A stretch of 64,000 nucleotides of DNA, taken from positions 10,861 through 74,860 of the forward strand of contig VSCH01000012.1 in assembly GCA_047459075.1 (NCBI GenBank), read 5' to 3'. Positions 50,522 through 59,112 of this stretch are shown one piece after another. Each line of letters begins with the position of its first letter. Within the stretch, counting starts at the first letter, position 1. Both the position numbers and the translations under genes were made by a program. Below the pieces are notes generated by a model. The model made no database searches and was not told where the DNA came from. It saw nothing but the letters and a program-made list of their open reading frames with translations. The DNA comes from ZC4RG19 sp017577565. GTDB lineage: Bacteria; Actinomycetota; Acidimicrobiia; Acidimicrobiales; VFJN01.

Positions 50522-51181
50522 TCACCCCGGGGCCTGCGGCGCTCGCCCGGTGGCGGCCCCACCACCCGGCGGCCGGCCCGGAGCCCCGAGGCGGGGCTCG
50601 CGGCCCTCCCGGAGGCGCCGGACGTTGCCGGCGTGGCGGCCGACGACGAGCGCGGCGCACAGCGCCAGCGCCGCCACCTCGCGCCCGGGGGCGCCGAGCG
50701 CGGCGGTCGCCACGGGCAGGGTCGCCGCCGCGGTGATCGACCCCGCCGAGACGTAGCGGGTGGTGGCGACGACCAGCCCGAAGGCCGCGGCGGCGACCAG
50801 CGCGGCGAGCGGGTGCAGCACGGCGGCCATGCCGGCGCCGGTGGCGACGCCCTTGCCGCCCCGGAAGCGCCGGGTCACCGGCAGGACGTGGCCGACGACG
50901 GCGGCGACGCCGCAGGCGACGCCCACGCCGTGGCCGCCCAGCGCCCACCCGGCCGCGGCGGGCAGCGCGCCCTTGGCCACGTCGCCGGCCAGGACGAGGG
51001 CGCCGGCGCGGCGCCCGGCCGTGCGGGCCACGTTGGTGGCGCCCGGGTTGCCCGAGCCCGCCCGCGTCGGGTCGACGCCCCGCCGGCCCGCGACGAGGAG
51101 CGCGGTGGGGAAGGTACCGACCAGGTAGGAGGCGGCGACCAGCAGGGCCGACGCGCCGGGGGCGAGCGAGGCGACGGGCAC
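50522..51181 (-). CDS. plsY: glycerol-3-phosphate acyltransferase PlsY
   Basis: A 219-residue membrane enzyme that acylates glycerol 3-phosphate from acyl-phosphate. AASYLVGTFPTALLVAGRRG, RAGSGNPGATNVARTAGRRA and the GHVLPVTRRFRGGKGVATGA loop are the three conserved PlsY motifs. The family usually has SGNxGATN and GGKG, both present. GTG 51181 is supported by TACGAT at 51195-51190. The C-terminal tail after about 190 is long and proline/glycine-rich. Confidence 0.93.
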   Translation of the reverse strand: MPVASLAPGASALLVAASYLVGTFPTALLVAGRRGVDPTRAGSGNPGATNVARTAGRRAGALVLAGDVAKGALPAAAGWALGGHGVGVACGVAAVVGHVLPVTRRFRGGKGVATGAGMAAVLHPLAALVAAAAFGLVVATTRYVSAGSITAAATLPVATAALGAPGREVAALALCAALVVGRHAGNVRRLREGREPRLGAPGRPPGGGAATGRAPQAPG

Positions 51182-51189
51182 GGCGGCGG

Positions 51190-51195
51190 ATCGTA
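51190..51195 (-). promoter_or_regulatory. leaderless -10 box for plsY
   Basis: TACGAT on the minus strand ends 8 bases before the GTG at 51181, leaving a leader of about two bases. Confidence 0.45.
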
Positions 51196-51234
51196 GGGCC
51201 CCAGGTGGGATACCCCGCCAGCGGACCGCTAGGC

Positions 51235-51261
51235 TTGGCACTCTCCGGCCGCGAGTGCTAA
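51235..51261 (+). promoter_or_regulatory. CIRCE operator (HrcA site)
   Basis: TTGGCACTC, nine bases, GAGTGCTAA. This matches the CIRCE consensus (TTAGCACTC-N9-GAGTGCTAA) with one mismatch. It lies 53 bases before the fmdB ATG. A TAGGCT box (51230-51235) touches its left end and could be the -10. CIRCE normally governs groESL and dnaK operons. Confidence 0.88.
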
Positions 51262-51314
51262 CTGCCGATCGCTGGCGCGGCCGGTCGGCCAGCCGGAACC
51301 GATTCGGAGATCAG

Positions 51315-51578
51315 ATGCCCACGTACGAATACCGCTGCACGGACTGCGGGGAGCTCCACGAGGTCGTCCAGTCCTTCTCCGACGCGCCCCTCACCACCTG
51401 CCCCTCCTGCTCGGGCGCGCTGAAGAAGGTCTTCTCGCCCGTCGGCATCTCGTTCAAGGGCAGCGGCTTCTACAAGACCGACAGCCGCTCGTCCGGCAAC
51501 GGGTCGTCGTCCGGCGACTCGTCGAGCGACGGGTCGTCGTCGAGCAGCGAGTCCGCCACCGCCACGGCCGCCGACTGA
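51315..51578 (+). CDS. FmdB-family zinc-ribbon protein
   Basis: An 87-residue protein. MPTYEYRCTDCGELHEVVQS and TTCPSCSGALKKVFSPVGIS give the Cys-x2-Cys...Cys-x2-Cys zinc ribbon of the FmdB/CxxC_CxxC_SSSS family. FKGSGFYKTDSRSS follows, then a serine/glycine/aspartate-rich flexible tail. The role of the family is poorly known. ATG 51315 lies downstream of a CIRCE element, which suggests heat-shock control by HrcA. Confidence 0.92.
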   Translation: MPTYEYRCTDCGELHEVVQSFSDAPLTTCPSCSGALKKVFSPVGISFKGSGFYKTDSRSSGNGSSSGDSSSDGSSSSSESATATAAD

Positions 51579-51676
51579 GCCGGCGGCGGGCGCCGGGCCC
51601 GCCGCCCCCGGCCCCCGGGTGCGCTAGCGTCCCGGCCGGCTTCCCCCGCCAGTCCCCCGACGCGCGGAGGCAAGCC

Positions 51677-52324
51677 GTGTCCCACCGTCCCCTCGCCCTG
51701 CCCGTGCGCGCCCGGCGCGCCCTGGCCCGCCCGGCCGTGCGCCGGGCCGCCGTCGGCGTCCTCGCGGCCGCCACGGCCCTGACCGTCCTCGCCCTGGCCG
51801 ACGCCGCGGACGCCGCCCGCGACCGCTGGGGCCGCACCCGCGCCGTCGCCGTCGCCACCCGTGACCTGGCCCCCGGCGACCGGGTCGACCCCGACGCCGC
51901 CGCGCTCCGCCACCTGCCCGCCGCCCTGCTCCCCGGCGAGCCGCTCGCGCAGGTGCCGGTCGGCGCCGTCGTGCGCCACCCCGTCGTCGCCGGCGAGCCG
52001 CTGCAGGCGGCCCGCCTGGCCCCGCACGGCGCCACCGGGGCCGCCGCCCTCCTCGAGCCCGGCCAGCGGGCGGTCGCCGTGCCCACCGGGCCCCGGCCGA
52101 CGCCGCCACTGGCGGTCGGCGACCGGGTCGACGTCCTGGCCGTGCTGCCGGCGCCCGACCTCGACGTCGCCGGCGGTGCGCCGGCGTTCCCGGTGGTCGA
52201 GGGCGCGACCGTCGTCGACGTCGGCGACGACGCCGTCACCGTCGCCGTGCCCCGGGGCGACGCGCCCCGGGTGGCGTGGGCCGCGACCGGCGGGGTGGTC
52301 GCGCTGGCGCTGACGGGGTCGTGA
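51677..52324 (+). CDS. SAF-domain protein, CpaB/RcpC-like
   Basis: A 215-residue protein with a basic N-terminus, one hydrophobic segment (about 25-45) and a SAF domain (VAVATRDLAPGDRVDPDAAA, VVRHPVVAGEPLQAARLAP). A second strand-rich half has AVAVPTGPRPTPPLAVGDRV and LAVLPAP. CpaB/RcpC-type SAF proteins serve Flp pilus assembly, but no other pilus gene is here. GTG 51677 has GGAGG six bases upstream. It lies 98 bases after fmdB, an arrangement that may be one transcript. Confidence 0.85.
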   Translation: MSHRPLALPVRARRALARPAVRRAAVGVLAAATALTVLALADAADAARDRWGRTRAVAVATRDLAPGDRVDPDAAALRHLPAALLPGEPLAQVPVGAVVRHPVVAGEPLQAARLAPHGATGAAALLEPGQRAVAVPTGPRPTPPLAVGDRVDVLAVLPAPDLDVAGGAPAFPVVEGATVVDVGDDAVTVAVPRGDAPRVAWAATGGVVALALTGS

Positions 52325-52332
52325 GGCGCGGC

Positions 52333-53154
52333 TCAGCTGCGGAAGCCGACGGCCAGCAGCAGCAGGATCACCACGCCGAGGACCAGCCGGTACAGCACGA
52401 ACGGCGCGAACGACTGCGTGCGGATGAGCCGCAGCGTGCCCCACACGGCGATGTAGCCGGTGATCGCCGAGGAGACGATCCCCCACAGGAACGCGGCCCG
52501 CATGTCCGCGGGGATCCCGCCCTCGCCCTGGACGTCGAACCACTTGAAGACGAGCGCACCGGCCGTGATCGGCAGGCTCATGAGGAACGCGAACCGGGCG
52601 GCGCCGTCACGGCTCAGGCCGACGAACCGGCCCACCGTGATGGTCACGCCCGAGCGGGACACGCCCGGCTGGAGGGCGATCGCCTGGCCGATGCCCATGG
52701 CGACGGCGTCGGTGAGCGAGACCTCGTCGATGGTGCGCTTGCCCCGGGTGCCGTCGGCGAAGCCCAGCAGCAGCGCGCCGACGATCAGCATCACCGCGAT
52801 CATCCAGATGCGGTCGGTGTTCTCCTCGATGGTGTCGGCCCACAGGCCGCCGACGACGGCCGCGGGCACCGCGGAGAGGGCGATCAGCCAGGCCAGGCGC
52901 CCGTCCTTGGTCCGCGGCGCGGTGAACGCCGCCTTCGCCAGCCGCAGCAGGTCTCGGCGGAAGTAGGCGATCGCCCCGCCGAGGGTGCCGACGTGCAGCG
53001 CGACGTCGAAGGTCTTCTCGAGCGAGGCGTCGCCGCCGAAGTCGTCCCACCCGAACAGCCAGGGCACCAGCACGAGATGCCCCGACGACGAGATGGGCAG
53101 GTACTCGGACAGGCCCTGGGTGATGCCCAGGATGATGGCGTGAAGGATCGACAC
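52333..53154 (-). CDS. uppP: undecaprenyl-diphosphatase
   Basis: A 273-residue BacA/UppP membrane phosphatase that recycles undecaprenyl carrier for peptidoglycan and other envelope polymers. LGITQGLSEYLPISSSGHLV (catalytic Glu and Ser/His region) and ALQPGVSRSGVTITVGRFVG (second active-site motif with the Arg) are complete. About eight hydrophobic segments. The start is a GTG. It is convergent with the SAF gene, 8 bases apart. Confidence 0.96.
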   Translation of the reverse strand: MSILHAIILGITQGLSEYLPISSSGHLVLVPWLFGWDDFGGDASLEKTFDVALHVGTLGGAIAYFRRDLLRLAKAAFTAPRTKDGRLAWLIALSAVPAAVVGGLWADTIEENTDRIWMIAVMLIVGALLLGFADGTRGKRTIDEVSLTDAVAMGIGQAIALQPGVSRSGVTITVGRFVGLSRDGAARFAFLMSLPITAGALVFKWFDVQGEGGIPADMRAAFLWGIVSSAITGYIAVWGTLRLIRTQSFAPFVLYRLVLGVVILLLLAVGFRS

Positions 53155-53264
53155 GGTCCCCGTCGCTGGTCAGTCTCGTGGGTGGCGGGACGAGCCACCG
53201 GGCCCCGCATCGTCATGCACCGGCCGGCGGTGCGCAACCCGGACCGCGGCCGGTGTCGGCGCCG

Positions 53265-54620
53265 TCACCGGCCGCTCAACATCACGCCGGGGATCACCAG
53301 CGCCGCGGCGCCCGTGCCCCCCGGCGTCCACTCCCGCTCGCCGCCGACGGCGGCGACGTCGAGCAGCATCCGCTGCAGCGTCGAGGCCACGGTCGCCTCG
53401 CGCACCGGCTCGGCCAGCGCGCCGTCCCGCACGAGCAGGCCCTCGACGCCGACGGAGAAGTCGCCCGACACCGGGTTGACGCCCGAGTGCAGCCCGCTCA
53501 TCGACTGCACGAGCACGCCACGGTCGACGCCGGACACGAGGTCGTCGAGCGTGCCCTCGCCCGGGTCGAGGACCAGCGCCTGGGCGCCGACCCCCGGCGT
53601 CGTGCGGAACGACCGCACGGCCGACGCCGTCGAGGGCACCCCGGCCCGCCGGCCGGTCGTCGTGTTGTGCAGGAAGCCCTGCAGGACGCCCTCCTCGATC
53701 AGCGGCACCCGCCGCGTCGCCAGGCCCTCCCCGTCGTGGGTGTCGGCGCCGAGCGACCGGGGGTCGGTCGGGTCGTCGTGCAGGGTGAGCAGCGGCGAGG
53801 CGATCCGCTCGCCCACCCGGTCGGCGAACGGCGAGCGGCCCTTGAGCACGGCCTCGCCGGTGAGCGTGCCGGCCACGACGCCGAGCAGCGCGGCGGCCAT
53901 CTGCGGCTCGAGCACGAGCGTGACCGGCCCGCTGTCGGGCTGGACCGCGCCGAGCAGACGGGTGGCCCGCTCGGCGGCGTCGTCCGCCGCCTCGTCGAGG
54001 TCGACGTCGTCGGGCCGGCGCCCGACCGACACGCCGTAGCCGGTGCGGGTCTCGTCGCCGTCGGCGGCCAGCGCCTGCACCGACAGGTGGCAGAACGTCG
54101 AGCGCCCGGCCACGGCGATGCCGGTCGAGGTGGCGACGGCGGCCGCGCCGGCGCCGTCACCCCACTGGGCGACCCGCACCCCCGAGATGCGGGGGTCCCG
54201 GGCCTGCACGGCCCGCTCCAGCTCGAGCGCCAGGGCGATCTTGCGGTCGGTCGGCATGGCGGCCAGCTCGTCTCGCCACAGGTCGACCTCGGGCGGCTCG
54301 ACGCCGTCGGGCTCGGCCAGCCCCACCCAGTCCTCGGGCTCGGCGTAGGCGGCGTTGTCCCGGGCCTCGGCCAGGACCTCGGCGACGACGGCCGGGTCGA
54401 GCGAGCCGGCGTAGGCGAACCCCTGGCGCCCGTCGCGGACGACCCGCACGCCGATGCCGGAGGTCGTGGCCTGCGTCAGCGACTCGACCTCGCCGCCGTG
54501 CACCCGCACGCTCGTCGTCGTCGAGCTGCCGACGAACGCCTCGACCTGCTCGCCGGGGGCCGCCTCGGCGGCCACCTCGGTGGCGAGGTCGAGCAGCTCG
54601 TGCTCGTCTGCGTGGCTCAT
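53265..54620 (-). CDS. tldE: TldE/PmbA-family protein, copy 1
   Basis: A 451-residue TldE (PmbA) protein, the non-catalytic partner of TldD in a peptidase that trims modified peptides. SVRVHGGEVESLTQATTSGI, GVRVVRDGRQGFAYAG and LHSGVNPVSGDFSVGVEGLL are typical. No HExxxH motif is present, as expected for TldE. ATG 54620 has GGAGG upstream. It is 28 bases downstream of a second TldE gene, and both follow tldD. Confidence 0.92.
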   Translation of the reverse strand: MSHADEHELLDLATEVAAEAAPGEQVEAFVGSSTTTSVRVHGGEVESLTQATTSGIGVRVVRDGRQGFAYAGSLDPAVVAEVLAEARDNAAYAEPEDWVGLAEPDGVEPPEVDLWRDELAAMPTDRKIALALELERAVQARDPRISGVRVAQWGDGAGAAAVATSTGIAVAGRSTFCHLSVQALAADGDETRTGYGVSVGRRPDDVDLDEAADDAAERATRLLGAVQPDSGPVTLVLEPQMAAALLGVVAGTLTGEAVLKGRSPFADRVGERIASPLLTLHDDPTDPRSLGADTHDGEGLATRRVPLIEEGVLQGFLHNTTTGRRAGVPSTASAVRSFRTTPGVGAQALVLDPGEGTLDDLVSGVDRGVLVQSMSGLHSGVNPVSGDFSVGVEGLLVRDGALAEPVREATVASTLQRMLLDVAAVGGEREWTPGGTGAAALVIPGVMLSGR

Positions 54621-54648
54621 CGCACCTCCGTCCTCCCCGGGCGGCCGG

Positions 54649-56055
54649 TCAGGCCCCCGACACCGTCACGTCGGCGACGACCAGGGTCACGCCGGCGGCG
54701 CCCGCTGGCAGCCAGGTCAGGTCGGAGCCCACGGCGACGACGTCGCGCAGCAGCCGCGGCAGCGTCGAGGCGATCGTGAACTCGCGCAGCGGCTCGGCCG
54801 GCTCGCCGCCCCGGATCCGCCGGCCCTCGGCACCGGTGGACAGGTCGCCCGACACCGGGTTGACCCCCGAGTGCAGGCCGGAGACGTCGTGCACGAGGAC
54901 GCCGTCGTCGACGCCGGCGACGAGCCGGGCCGGGTCGGCGTCGCCCGGCACCAGCGACACGGCCCGGCACCCGGCGACCGGCGTCGACGCGTGCCCGGCC
55001 CGCACCGCCGAGCCGGTCGGCTCGGCGCCCATCCGGCGGGCGGTCCAGGTGGAGTGGACGAAGCCCTCCAGCACGCCGGCCGTCACCAGCGGCACCCGGC
55101 GGGTGGCCCGGCCCTCGGCGTCGACGGGCGAGGCGCCCCAGTGGCGGGGGTCGGTCGGGTCCTCGACGAGCGTGACCCGGGGCGAGGCCACCTCCTCGCC
55201 CACCCGGCCGGCGAACGGCGACCGGCCCTTCACGACCTCGTCGCCGGCGAGCATGCCGGCCACGACGCCGAGGAGCTGGGCGGTCACCCACGGGTCGAGC
55301 ACGACCGTCGTGCGGGCGGACGGCGGCTTGGTGGCGCCGAGCATCCGCACCGCCCGCTCGACGGCGTCGCGGGCGGCGGCCTCGACGTCCAGGTCGTCGA
55401 ACGAGCGGCCGAACGAGAAGCCGAAGCCCGACTGCAGGTCGTCACCGTCGCCGGCGAGCGACCAGGCGACGAGCTCGCCGCCGGTCTCCCGGGCGCTGCG
55501 GCGGACGCCGGTGGTCGAGCACACCGCGACCTCGGTGCGCCAGTCCTCGTAGTCGCAGGACTCGACCCCGGTGATGCGGCGGTCGGCGCCGACGACGGCC
55601 CGCTCGAGCTCGAGGGCGAGCGCCACCTTGTCGTCGAGCGGGACCTCGGCGTAGCCGGGGTGCCAGAGGTCGAGGGCCGGCGGCTCGACGCCGTCGGGCT
55701 CGGGCAGGCCGGCGGCCTCGTCGGGCTCGCCGTGGGCCGCGTTGTCGCGGGCCTCGGCCACGGCCTCGGCGACGGCGTCCGGGTCGACCGTGCCGCAGGA
55801 GGCGAAGCCCTGGCGCCCGTCCCGCACCACCCGCACGCCCACCCCGACCGAGCTGGCCACGGCGAGCTGCTCGACCTCGCCGCCGTGGACCCGCACCTGG
55901 GTGTCGGTCGAGCGCACGACGTAGGCCTCGAGCTGCTCGTCGTCGTGGGCCATGGCCACGACCCGGTCGGCGACCTCGAGCGGTGCGGCGTCGGCGGCGG
56001 CCGACCCGCCGCCCCGGGTGCCGGCCGCCGCGCCGGCGCCGGCCGGGCGCCTCAC
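54649..56055 (-). CDS. TldE/PmbA-family protein, copy 2
   Basis: A 468-residue TldE paralogue with the same signatures as copy 1: QVRVHGGEVEQLAVASSVGV, VRVVRDGRQGFASCG and LHSGVNPVSGDLSTGAEGRR. It lacks HExxxH. It has a distinct glycine/alanine-rich N-terminus (about 1-20) and diverges enough from copy 1 to be an old duplication. The GTG overlaps the tldD stop (GTGA), so this copy is the one translationally coupled to TldD. Confidence 0.9.
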   Translation of the reverse strand: MRRPAGAGAAAGTRGGGSAAADAAPLEVADRVVAMAHDDEQLEAYVVRSTDTQVRVHGGEVEQLAVASSVGVGVRVVRDGRQGFASCGTVDPDAVAEAVAEARDNAAHGEPDEAAGLPEPDGVEPPALDLWHPGYAEVPLDDKVALALELERAVVGADRRITGVESCDYEDWRTEVAVCSTTGVRRSARETGGELVAWSLAGDGDDLQSGFGFSFGRSFDDLDVEAAARDAVERAVRMLGATKPPSARTTVVLDPWVTAQLLGVVAGMLAGDEVVKGRSPFAGRVGEEVASPRVTLVEDPTDPRHWGASPVDAEGRATRRVPLVTAGVLEGFVHSTWTARRMGAEPTGSAVRAGHASTPVAGCRAVSLVPGDADPARLVAGVDDGVLVHDVSGLHSGVNPVSGDLSTGAEGRRIRGGEPAEPLREFTIASTLPRLLRDVVAVGSDLTWLPAGAAGVTLVVADVTVSGA

Positions 56056-57443
56056 GCCGCCGTGCCGCCGACGGTCAGCGCCCGCACCCGCAGGGTGGGG
56101 ACGCCGTCGCCGACGGGGACGCCCTGGCCGTCCTTGCCGCAGGTGCCGGGCTTGCCCATGGCGAAGTCGTTGCCCACGGCGTCGATGTCGCGCAGCACCT
56201 TCGGGCCGTTGCCGATGAGGTTGCCCTCGCGCAGCGGCTCGGTGATGCGGCCGTCCTCGATGAGGTAGGCCTCGGTCATGCCGAACACGAAGTCGCCGCT
56301 CGCGGTGTTGACCTGGCCGCCGCCCAGGGAGGCCACGTAGACGCCGCGCTCGGTCGAGGCGACGATGTCGTCGGGGTCGTCCTGCCCGGCGACCAGGTAG
56401 GTGTTGGTCATCCGCACCATCGGCAGGTGCTGGTAGCTCTGCCGGCGGCCGTTGCCGCTGACCGGCCGGCCCGCCTTGCGGGAGCGCAGGACGTCCCACA
56501 TGTAGTCGGTGAGGACGCCGTCCTGGATGAGGACGTTGCGCTGCGCCGGGGTGCCCTCGTCGTCGACGGCGAAGCAGCCCCACTCCTCGGCCATGGTGCC
56601 GTCGTCGACCAACGTCACCAGCGGCGACGCCACCTGCTCGCCGAGGCGGCCGGCGAAGGCCGAGGCGCCCTTGTCGACGAGGTCCTTCTCCAGGCCGTGG
56701 CCGCAGGCCTCGTGGAACAGCACGCCGCCGCCGCCCGGCCCGATGACCACCGGCATCGTCCCCGACGGCGCCGGCCGGGCGCTCAGCTTGGTCAGCGCCC
56801 GCTCGGCGGCGGTGCGGGCGACCTGCTCGACGTCGTAGCGGTCGAACAGCTCGAAGCCGATGGTGCGGCCGACCGACTCGTAGCCGGTCTGCATGCCGGT
56901 GTCGCCGACGGCCACGGCCGAGACGACGAACAGCGTGCGGACCTGGTCGTCCTCGGCCAGGACCCCCTCGCTGTTGGCCACGAGGATCCGGCGGCGGGAG
57001 TCGCCGTAGCGGGCCCGCACCTGGCGGATGGCGGCCCCCGCGGAGCGGGCGGCGTCGTCGGCCCGGCGGAGCAGCTCGACCTTGGCGCCCTTGGCCACCG
57101 TCTCGGGCAGCACCTCGACGCCGTTGGGGCGGGGCGCGTCGCGCCGGGTGAGCGCCACCTCGCGCACGCCGCCCCCGCCCGACCGGGCGGCCGCCGCCGC
57201 GGCCTCGGCCGCGGCCCGCAGGCCCTCCTCGGACAGGTCGGCGGTGTGGGCGAAGCCGGTGGTCTCGCCGACGACGACCCGGATGCCGGCGCCCCGGTCG
57301 CGACCGGAGGACAGCTCCTCGACCCGGCCGTCGTCGAGCATGGCCGACGACGAGCGCTTGTCCTCGACGAACACCTCGGCGAAGTCCCCGCCGGTGCGGA
57401 GGGCGGCGGCGAGCGTGCGCTGGATCGTGGCGTCGTCGAGCAC
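56052..57443 (-). CDS. tldD: TldD-type metalloprotease
   Basis: A 463-residue zinc metalloprotease. The catalytic motif is VLFHEACGHGLEKDLVDKG (HExxxH), and the C-terminal zinc cysteine is in MGKPGTCGKDGQ. It forms a heterodimer with a TldE. GTG 57443 has AGAGG six bases upstream and fits the usual start (DDATIQRTLAAALRTGGDFA). It is the first gene of the tldD-tldE-tldE run and is divergent from the thioesterase gene. Confidence 0.95.
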   Translation of the reverse strand: MLDDATIQRTLAAALRTGGDFAEVFVEDKRSSSAMLDDGRVEELSSGRDRGAGIRVVVGETTGFAHTADLSEEGLRAAAEAAAAAARSGGGGVREVALTRRDAPRPNGVEVLPETVAKGAKVELLRRADDAARSAGAAIRQVRARYGDSRRRILVANSEGVLAEDDQVRTLFVVSAVAVGDTGMQTGYESVGRTIGFELFDRYDVEQVARTAAERALTKLSARPAPSGTMPVVIGPGGGGVLFHEACGHGLEKDLVDKGASAFAGRLGEQVASPLVTLVDDGTMAEEWGCFAVDDEGTPAQRNVLIQDGVLTDYMWDVLRSRKAGRPVSGNGRRQSYQHLPMVRMTNTYLVAGQDDPDDIVASTERGVYVASLGGGQVNTASGDFVFGMTEAYLIEDGRITEPLREGNLIGNGPKVLRDIDAVGNDFAMGKPGTCGKDGQGVPVGDGVPTLRVRALTVGGTAA

Positions 57444-57546
57444 GGCGACCTCTCGTTCGGTGGACGGTCGGGACGGGGGCGGCGAACGGCTCGGGAGGGG
57501 CCGCGCGGGGATCCCGAGATTTTCGCCCGCCGGACGCGTATCGCCG

Positions 57547-57552
57547 TACTGT
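57547..57552 (+). promoter_or_regulatory. leaderless -10 box for the thioesterase gene
   Basis: TACTGT ends six bases before the GTG at 57559; no ribosome-binding site is present. Confidence 0.5.
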
Positions 57553-57558
57553 ACCCGG

Positions 57559-57936
57559 GTGCCTCTCCAACTGGGCTTGGCTGCCAGCGTGGTCCTCGAC
57601 GTCACCCACGACGACACCGCCGTCGCCATGCACACGGGTGAGGTGCCCGTCCTCAGCACGCCCCGGCTCGTCGCCCTGTGCGAGCAGGCCTCGCTGCAGG
57701 CGGTCCGGGGTCAGGTGCCCGAGGGGCGCACGACGGTCGGCATGCGGGTCCAGCTCGACCACCTGGCTCCGACGGCGGTCGGCTCGAAGGTCACGGCCGA
57801 GGCCCGCCTCGACAAGATCGAGGGGCGCCGCCTGATCTTCGCCGTGTCGGCCTCCGACGAGCGGGGCCTCGTGGCCGCGGGCAAGATCACCCGCGTCGTC
57901 GTCGACGTGGAGGCGTTCATGGAGAAGTGCTCGTGA
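57559..57936 (+). CDS. hotdog-fold thioesterase-like protein
   Basis: A 125-residue hotdog protein close to the fluoroacetyl-CoA thioesterase-like family. Marks are GEVPVLSTPRLVALCEQASL (catalytic-helix region with Thr and Glu), TTVGMRVQLDHLAPTAVGSK (His region) and the final strands IFAVSASDERGLVAAGKITR. The acyl substrate is unknown. The GTG start is set by the leaderless -10 box. Confidence 0.88.
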   Translation: MPLQLGLAASVVLDVTHDDTAVAMHTGEVPVLSTPRLVALCEQASLQAVRGQVPEGRTTVGMRVQLDHLAPTAVGSKVTAEARLDKIEGRRLIFAVSASDERGLVAAGKITRVVVDVEAFMEKCS

Positions 57937-57995
57937 GCGCCGGCGTACCCGCCGACGGCGGCCACGGGCCCTGACCGGCCCCGGGCGCCGGCCCC

Positions 57996-58889
57996 TCAGC
58001 CGTCGCCGTCGCCCGCCCCGCCCGGCGTGACCACCTCGGCGTCGTCGGGCCGCTCGACCGTGATGTCGGCCCCGACGTCGTAGACGTCGAAGGTCGTGGT
58101 CAGGCGGCCGGCGCGGTCGACGGCCAGCTGCAGGCGCCGCACCACCCCGGCCTCGTCGAGCCAGACGTCGACCGGCAGGCGGTGGAGGCCCACGGCCGCG
58201 AGCCGGCCCTCGAGCGTGCCCGGGGGCGGCGCGCCGCCGCCGGTGATGTCGAGCTCGGCCCGCAGGTGCCGGGTCGGGGTGCCGCGCACCTCCTCGTCGC
58301 CCACGTGGTCGATCTCGGCCACCGGGTGCCGCAGCAGGTCGAGCGGCCCGAGCGGGTCGAGCACGAGCGACAGGGTGTCGTTGTCGGCGGCGTCGGCCAC
58401 CGCGACGATGTCGGACAGCCGGGCGCTGACCCAGTCGTCGGGCGACCGGCCCAGCGACTCGGCCATGGGGCCGATCTGCGAGTACACGGTGTCGCCGTCG
58501 ACGACGATGGCCGTCGGCCGGCTGAAGTCGCCGCCGAGCTGCTGGCCGGCCCCCTCCAGGGCGGCCGCCACCTCGGACATGTCGGTCTCGGCGTGGGCCC
58601 GCATGCCGCCGTCGGTGAAGTGGGCGCGGTGGACCAGGTCGACCGGGCCGTCGGGCCCGGCGACCGTGGTGCGCAGCTCGACCCGGGCCCGGTCGACGGC
58701 GCGGGTGGCGTCGACGGCGGCCCCGAGGGTGTGCGGGCCCGGGGCGCCGACCGCGTCGGCCGCGGCGTCCGGCGCCTCGGTGCGGTCGTCGGCGGGCTCG
58801 TCGCCGGCGCGGTCGGTCATGGCCCCGATGATGGCCACGGCGGCGACCGCCGTGCACAGGCCCAGCGTGCGGGTGCGGGAGCGGCCCAC
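57996..58889 (-). CDS. LppX/LolA-like exported protein
   Basis: A 297-residue protein with an N-terminal signal anchor (GLCTAVAAVAIIGAM, about 10-25), an acidic linker, then a LolA/LppX-type beta domain. The segments DRARVELRTTVAGPDGPVDL, AIVVDGDTVYSQIGPM, and VDVWLDEAGVVRRLQLAVDR are the half-barrel pattern of LprG/LppX proteins that carry lipids. Unlike those lipoproteins, it has no cysteine after the hydrophobic segment. GTG 58889 has AGGAGGT upstream, so the start is firm. Confidence 0.82.
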   Translation of the reverse strand: MGRSRTRTLGLCTAVAAVAIIGAMTDRAGDEPADDRTEAPDAAADAVGAPGPHTLGAAVDATRAVDRARVELRTTVAGPDGPVDLVHRAHFTDGGMRAHAETDMSEVAAALEGAGQQLGGDFSRPTAIVVDGDTVYSQIGPMAESLGRSPDDWVSARLSDIVAVADAADNDTLSLVLDPLGPLDLLRHPVAEIDHVGDEEVRGTPTRHLRAELDITGGGAPPPGTLEGRLAAVGLHRLPVDVWLDEAGVVRRLQLAVDRAGRLTTTFDVYDVGADITVERPDDAEVVTPGGAGDGDG

Positions 58890-59044
58890 GGGCACCTCCT
58901 CGTCGTGGGTCGGGCGGAGGAGGTGGGCCACCGGCGGTGCCGGCTGGCGCGCCCACCGAGCGCGCAGGTCCCGGCGAGGCTAGCCCGTCGCCCGACCCGC
59001 CGGTGACGCCCGGGGCCCGCGCGGGACCCGGCGCCGCGCGGCCG

Positions 59045-59050
59045 TAGAAT
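59045..59050 (+). promoter_or_regulatory. -10 box upstream of the flippase-like gene
   Basis: TAGAAT, the best -10 match in the 223-base divergent region 58890-59112. It would give a leader of about 55 bases. A minus-strand TAGCCT at 58982-58977 may serve the LppX-like gene. Confidence 0.45.
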
Positions 59051-59112
59051 CGGGCACCGGTCGAGCGGCGACCCCGGCGGGCGGCGGGATCGCCCCGGGC
59101 GAGGAGGACGAC

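Noticed and set aside
51677..52324. SAF-domain gene as evidence for a Flp/tad pilus locus
   Set aside because: No other pilus gene (prepilin, TadA, TadB/C, prepilin peptidase) is present nearby; one SAF domain is not enough.
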